Assembly: GCF_004362855.1 (NCBI RefSeq)
Contig: NZ_SNXW01000004.1
Span: forward strand, 248,001 to 312,000
Direction of reading: 5' to 3'
Source: Aquabacterium commune
GTDB taxonomy: Bacteria; Pseudomonadota; Gammaproteobacteria; Burkholderiales; Burkholderiaceae_C
Length of the DNA stretch: 64,000 nt
Shown here: one piece after another, positions 60,334 through 64,000 of the stretch
Numbering within the stretch: position 1 is the stretch's first letter
Layout: every line of letters begins with the position of its first letter
Program-made: the position numbers and the translations under genes
The notes under the pieces: model-generated
Databases searched by the model: none
What the model saw: only the letters and a program-made list of their open reading frames with translations
What the model was told of the DNA's origin: nothing

Positions 60334-61521
60334 ATGAGCGCCGTGCTGCCCGACCCGCTGGCCGCGTCCTACCGGGACCCGAAGAAGCCCCTCTGGCTGC
60401 TGCCAGCCCTGATCCCCGCCATCGTGGCCACGGGCCCGGTGGCCCACCTGATGGGCCAGGACCACGCCGCCTGGTACGTCCTGCCCTTTTTGGTGCTGTT
60501 CGTGCTGGTGCCCATCCTGGACTGGCTGATCGGCGACGACACCAGCAACCCGCCTGAAGCCGCCGTGCCCGACCTCGAGCGCCGCGCCTTCTACCGCTGG
60601 ATGATCTACCTGGCCATCCCCGTGGGCTGGGCCACCACGCTGTTCAACGTGTGGTTCCTGAGCACGCACGCGGTGCCCTGGTATGGCGTGGTCACCACCG
60701 TCATCATCAACGGCTTCATGCTGGGCCTGGTGATGAACATGAGCCACGAGCTGGGCCACAAGAAGGAATGGCTGCCCCGCAAGGCCGCGCTGTTCAACCT
60801 CTCGCTGGGCGCCTACACGCACTTTTGCATCGAGCACAACCGCGGCCACCACCGCCACGTGGCCACGCCGGAAGACCCGGCTTCGTCCAAGATGGGCGAG
60901 ACGATCTACCGCTTCATGTTCCGCGAGATGCCCGGCGCCTACTTCCGCGGCTGGGACCTGGAGGTCGAGCGCCTGGAGCGCCAGGGCAAGTCGGCCTGGA
61001 GCCTGGACAACGAGATCGTGCAGGGCTGGATCGGCACCGCCATCGTCTGGGGCGGCATGACCGCCTGGCTGGGCACGCAGGCCCTGGTGCTGCTGATGGT
61101 GCTGGCCTTCCTGGGCGCCTTCATGCTGACCTCGGCCAACTACATCGAGCACTACGGCCTGCTGCGCCAGAAGAAGCCCGATGGCCGCTACGAACACTGC
61201 CAGCCGCACCACTCGTGGAACAGCAACCACGTGCTGTCCAACATCCTGACCTTCCAGCTGCAGCGCCACTCCGACCACCACGCCAACCCGACGCGCAGCT
61301 ACCAGTCGCTGCGCAGCTTCCACGACATTCCGACCTTCCTGCCGCTGGGCTACACGGGCATGTTCCTGGTCGCTTACGTGCCGCCGCTGTGGTTTGCCGT
61401 GATGGACAAGCGAGTGGTTAAAGCCACCGGTGGCGATGCCTCGCGCATCAACTTTTTGCCGGCGCAACGCAAGCGCTTGGTCCAGACCTATGAGATGCAG
61501 GACACGGCCTCAGCGGCCTGA
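60334..61521 (+). CDS. alkB: Alkane 1-monooxygenase
   Basis: 395 residues, integral membrane non-heme diiron hydroxylase that converts n-alkanes to 1-alkanols using electrons from rubredoxin. About six membrane helices. Histidine boxes: HELGH (138-142), EHNRGHHRH (His168, 172, 173, 175) and LQRHSDHH (His312, 315, 316); the AlkB-specific NYIEHYGLLR (His273) is present, setting it apart from fatty-acid desaturases. GAGGAGA lies 8 nt before the ATG. No rubredoxin is fused or adjacent, so it must come from elsewhere. Regulated presumably by the divergent AraC protein. Confidence 0.96.
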   Translation: MSAVLPDPLAASYRDPKKPLWLLPALIPAIVATGPVAHLMGQDHAAWYVLPFLVLFVLVPILDWLIGDDTSNPPEAAVPDLERRAFYRWMIYLAIPVGWATTLFNVWFLSTHAVPWYGVVTTVIINGFMLGLVMNMSHELGHKKEWLPRKAALFNLSLGAYTHFCIEHNRGHHRHVATPEDPASSKMGETIYRFMFREMPGAYFRGWDLEVERLERQGKSAWSLDNEIVQGWIGTAIVWGGMTAWLGTQALVLLMVLAFLGAFMLTSANYIEHYGLLRQKKPDGRYEHCQPHHSWNSNHVLSNILTFQLQRHSDHHANPTRSYQSLRSFHDIPTFLPLGYTGMFLVAYVPPLWFAVMDKRVVKATGGDASRINFLPAQRKRLVQTYEMQDTASAA

Positions 61522-62274
61522 AATATAAGCTCCCAACACTGATCGCGAGTGGCTGAGAAGGTCTGTCGCCTTCAGGATCGAGAACGTGCGCACCACCGTC
61601 TCCTCGGTTAGCACGCCCGTGTCATCCATCAGAAGGCATGGCGCCGCCTGGAATAGCGGCTCCACCATCAGGCGAAGGGGCAGGCGCGCGCGACGAGCCG
61701 CGCTGAGCCCGTCGGCAACGTCCGCGGCGTCGGGCCGAACATGTCGGCATGCTGCCATGCTCGCCTTGCGGGCGAATAGCGGAGCCAGCGACCTCTCTAC
61801 CTCTGCCCACGGCACACGTAGTACCAGCATTGCCAGCGGGTCGCGCAAGCCGATCATGGCATCCACCGGGGAAAAACCCAGAGTTTTGGCCATCCCTGTT
61901 GCCAGGCTCTGCCCATATTCACGGGCGTGGCGGTGAATTTGCAAGACCGACACAGGGCGACGCTGAGCATGCGCCTGGAGGATTTTGCCCAAGCCCTACA
62001 CGATCGCACACGAGGTCGGCCACCGATGTGCAAAACCTCGAAGGTACCTCTTTCAAGCTGGTACCCGATGCACGGGTGCGTCTGTCAGGCGCAATGGAAA
62101 GCCATGAGCGTACGCCTTGAGCGGCAGGGCGGTTACTATGCTGGCACCGGGCGGCGCACGAAACGCAGCAATTCAAGCAGGGGATGGAAAACAGCGACTT
62201 GAAGAAGCCATGAATGCAGGTCTAGCATCAATCACAGGTCTGCCACCGTAGCCCTATTTTTACAACGCCATGGC
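61522..62274. other. 750-bp stretch of relic sequence between alkB and the xylM-like gene
   Basis: No intact gene is supported. The minus strand keeps an open frame at 61510-61992, part of which is a decayed transposase (listed separately); its end (EETVVRTFSILKATDLL) I cannot identify. From 61993 to 62274 short frames exist on both strands, none with codon use or motifs of a real gene; GC is lower than in alkB. Confidence 0.5.
61636..61870 (-). pseudogene. IS5-family transposase N-terminal relic
   Basis: Minus strand reads DAMIGLRDPLAMLVLRVPW, AEVERSLAPLFARK and, after a diverged part, LSAARRARLPLRLMV, which resembles the start of IS5-type transposases (VPW..IE..LAP.FAR; SAAGRPRLPIRLMV). 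Unlike the complete element at 53.1 kb, it is unrelated in detail and lacks all catalytic residues. Confidence 0.55.
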
Positions 62275-63438
62275 TCAAGCAGAAGCCTTGAGCCCCCAGC
62301 CAGCCCGCTTGTTGGCGGCCTCAGACAGCTTCAACTCTTCGGGGCTGGCGTACTTCAGATCCCACTCCTTGACCTTGGGGTCCATCAGTTTGAACCACAG
62401 AGGCGGAACCATGGCCACCAGGATGGTGGTCAGGTAGCCACCGATCATCATGGGCGCTTCAGGGAAGGGCTTGAGGTCTTGATAAGGCACTTCGCCTTGG
62501 GCATGGTGATGCGAGTGGCGGGTCAGGTTGAACATCGACCATGAACTGATGCGCTTGTTGGTGTTCCAAGAGTGACGAGGCTGAACCGGGAGCTTGGGGT
62601 CGCGAACCATGCCGTAGTGTTCCATGTAGTTAACGATCTCCAGCAGCGATTTGCCCCACAGCGCACTGGCAATGAAGAAGCCAGCCACAGGCCAGCCGCC
62701 CATGGCATATGCCACCGCTACCAACAGCAAACTCATCAGGTGACCACGGATCACGCCGTTACGCAAGGAGATGGCGCCGTGGCCATCGCGCTTGAGGCGC
62801 TTTTTCTCGATGTTCCACGCGCTGATGTTGCCCTTGATGGTCGAGGCCAGGACGTGGAAGTACACATTGCGGCCGCGAGGTGCGGTGGCTGGGTCTTCAG
62901 TGGTGGACACATAACGGTGATGGCCGTAGACGTGCTCGATCGAGAAAATGGTGTCAAAGCTGAAAGCCAACAACCAGCGACCGACAAACATCGAGATCGG
63001 ATCCCAGGTGCGGTGAGTCAGTTCGTGGGCGGTGATGGTGCCAACCATGCCGATCATCAGGCCGGAGAGCAGGATGGTCGAGATGTGGTGGCCCCAGAAG
63101 GTGCTTTCGCGGGCTGCCAGGGCATCGAAGCCCGTGAGCTGCTGCACCCAGGCGCCATAGCCCAGCACGTCGCCGGAGCTCACACTCCAAAGCGATGCGA
63201 AGATGATCATTAACAGCAAGGGCAAAGCCATCCACAGCTGCGCAGTCAAGATGCCGGGATACTTGAAGGTGGGTGTGGTGGTGTCGTCGCCACAGACAGC
63301 GTCGCCCACCATGTAGAAAACCAAGATGGTGATCAGACCGTAGGTGGTGTAAGCGCCACCTAGGGTGACCATCGTCAGAGCCAGCAGGCCGATGATATGG
63401 AATAGGAAATACTTGAGGTAGTGCAGAATGTTCATCAT
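62275..63438 (-). CDS. XylM-like membrane hydroxylase (alkyl-aromatic or alkane monooxygenase)
   Basis: 387 residues, AlkB/XylM family diiron hydroxylase. Membrane helices near 10-45, 62-85 and 115-135. Histidine boxes: HELTH (138-142), EHVYGHHRYVST (His169, 173, 174) and LTRHSHHH (His308, 310-312); NYMEHYGM has His274. The closest known types are xylene monooxygenase XylM and p-cymene monooxygenase CymAa, which oxidise a methyl group on an aromatic ring; the exact substrate is unknown. CAGGAG lies 8 nt before the ATG. Its start overlaps the reductase stop by one base (TGATG), as in xylMA-like operons read reductase first. Confidence 0.85.
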   Translation of the reverse strand: MMNILHYLKYFLFHIIGLLALTMVTLGGAYTTYGLITILVFYMVGDAVCGDDTTTPTFKYPGILTAQLWMALPLLLMIIFASLWSVSSGDVLGYGAWVQQLTGFDALAARESTFWGHHISTILLSGLMIGMVGTITAHELTHRTWDPISMFVGRWLLAFSFDTIFSIEHVYGHHRYVSTTEDPATAPRGRNVYFHVLASTIKGNISAWNIEKKRLKRDGHGAISLRNGVIRGHLMSLLLVAVAYAMGGWPVAGFFIASALWGKSLLEIVNYMEHYGMVRDPKLPVQPRHSWNTNKRISSWSMFNLTRHSHHHAQGEVPYQDLKPFPEAPMMIGGYLTTILVAMVPPLWFKLMDPKVKEWDLKYASPEELKLSEAANKRAGWGLKASA

Positions 63439-64000
63439 CACTGTGCTCCTGTAGAGTCGTGCAAGGTCGTGAAACGGTCGGCGCGGATTTGTTCTTTGGC
63501 GATGCCGCGGTCGCGCAATACTGCGCTGACGGCATCGACCATGACGGGTGGGCCGCACAGGTAGGCATGGGCACCGTAGGGCAGGTGCTCGGCCAGGGCG
63601 CTGTCAACGTTGCCGAGCGCACCTGCCCAACTGCTGCCATCGGGTTCGGCCGACAGCACGGGCACAAAGCGGAAGGCCGCAGGCCATTGGGTGCGAAGGG
63701 CTTCCAGCGTGTCTTGAGCGTACAAGTCAGCTTGCTGGCGGGCACCAAACAAGATGGTGACGGGGCGTTTGACGCCTTGGGCCAGAGCGTCTTCCAAGAT
63801 GGCCAGAACGGGGGCCAGGCCGCTGCCGCCGGCCACCATCAGTAAGGGGGCGTCAGAGGGGCGCAGCCAGAAATCGCCCATGGGGCCCTTCACGCTGGCG
63901 CGCTGTCCAACCAGATCATGTTTATGCACATGGCTGGAGAACACGCCATTGGGCACCTTGCGTACCAGGAAACTGACCTGGGAATTGGGCTGCGAGGCGG
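63438..64000 (-). CDS. XylA-like electron-transfer reductase, C-terminal part (cut by window end)
   Basis: The frame is open to the window end. The visible part is the ferredoxin-NADP reductase module: end of the FAD domain (GQRASVKGPMGDFWLR) and NAD-binding domain (LLMVAGGSGLAPVLAILEDAL, ILFGARQQADLYAQD, AYLCGPPVMVDAV). In XylA a plant-type 2Fe-2S ferredoxin domain comes before these, which would lie beyond base 64000. It would pass electrons from NADH to the coupled hydroxylase downstream. Confidence 0.88.
   Translation of the reverse strand, partial: ASQPNSQVSFLVRKVPNGVFSSHVHKHDLVGQRASVKGPMGDFWLRPSDAPLLMVAGGSGLAPVLAILEDALAQGVKRPVTILFGARQQADLYAQDTLEALRTQWPAAFRFVPVLSAEPDGSSWAGALGNVDSALAEHLPYGAHAYLCGPPVMVDAVSAVLRDRGIAKEQIRADRFTTLHDSTGAQ

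Noticed and set aside
61927..62202. A 91-codon plus-strand frame after alkB
   Set aside because: No recognisable domain, no ribosome site, atypical composition; lies in relic sequence.
48674..64000. A complete integrative element or prophage
   Set aside because: No integrase, tRNA target, attachment repeats, conjugation or phage structural genes are seen; the region looks like a mosaic built by IS and rearrangement.

Overview
This is a GC-rich, gene-dense window with the coding style and gene order of a betaproteobacterium of the order Burkholderiales (Comamonadaceae or Sphaerotilaceae/Aquabacterium-like; inferred from gene families and synteny, not from any search). Typical pointers are the DUF3460 and PP0621 proteins, the lysine/alanine-rich histone H1-like protein, the TPR-lolB-ispE-tRNA(Gln)-prs-rplY-pth string, and class Ia nrdAB near ampD and pilSR.

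Positions 1-48.7 kb are core chromosome. In order: the 3' end of metG; a CYTH-CHAD protein; DUF3460; scpA; a cupin/JmjC-like protein; panB-panC; a DinG-family helicase; a large lipoprotein zinc metalloprotease; a TRAP-type transport locus (TatT-like lipoprotein, solute-binding protein, fused large permease); ettA; a membrane GT2 glycosyltransferase; cytochrome b561; the histone H1-like gene; nrdB and nrdA with a paired NrdR-box promoter; ampD; pilR-pilS; a CcsA-like protein; ffh; a DUF2726 protein; ftsY divergent from rsmD-coaD-ferredoxin; pth, rplY, prs, tRNA-Gln(UUG), ispE, lolB and a TPR protein; then mutM, a dynamin-like GTPase coupled to mutY, and xth. Five intrinsic terminators or terminator-like hairpins and several promoters are readable.

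From about 48.7 kb to the end the window is an accessory region of lower and uneven GC, with many broken genes. It holds an AbiE-type toxin-antitoxin pair whose toxin is interrupted by an amber codon and cut off by an IS110-family relic; a TetR regulator with a 21-bp palindromic operator beside a cupin/glutathione transferase/AhpD-like redox operon; an intact IS5-family element with a 4-bp target duplication, inserted in an IS3-family relic; a three-gene operon of a BtrH-like acyltransferase and two hotdog thioesterases; and a stretch where fragments of an ABC-2 permease, an alkB paralogue and dnaE lie side by side.

The last 6.5 kb are a hydrocarbon-oxidation module: a methyl-accepting chemotaxis protein, an AraC regulator divergent from a complete AlkB alkane hydroxylase, an IS relic, and a XylM-like hydroxylase whose XylA-like reductase runs off the window end. 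The likely joint role is sensing and terminal or methyl-group hydroxylation of alkanes or alkylaromatics (inference). The most notable unexplained items are the BtrH/thioesterase operon, the patchwork of gene fragments at 56.8-57.4 kb, the split AbiE system, and the TRAP permease with a large extracytoplasmic insertion.
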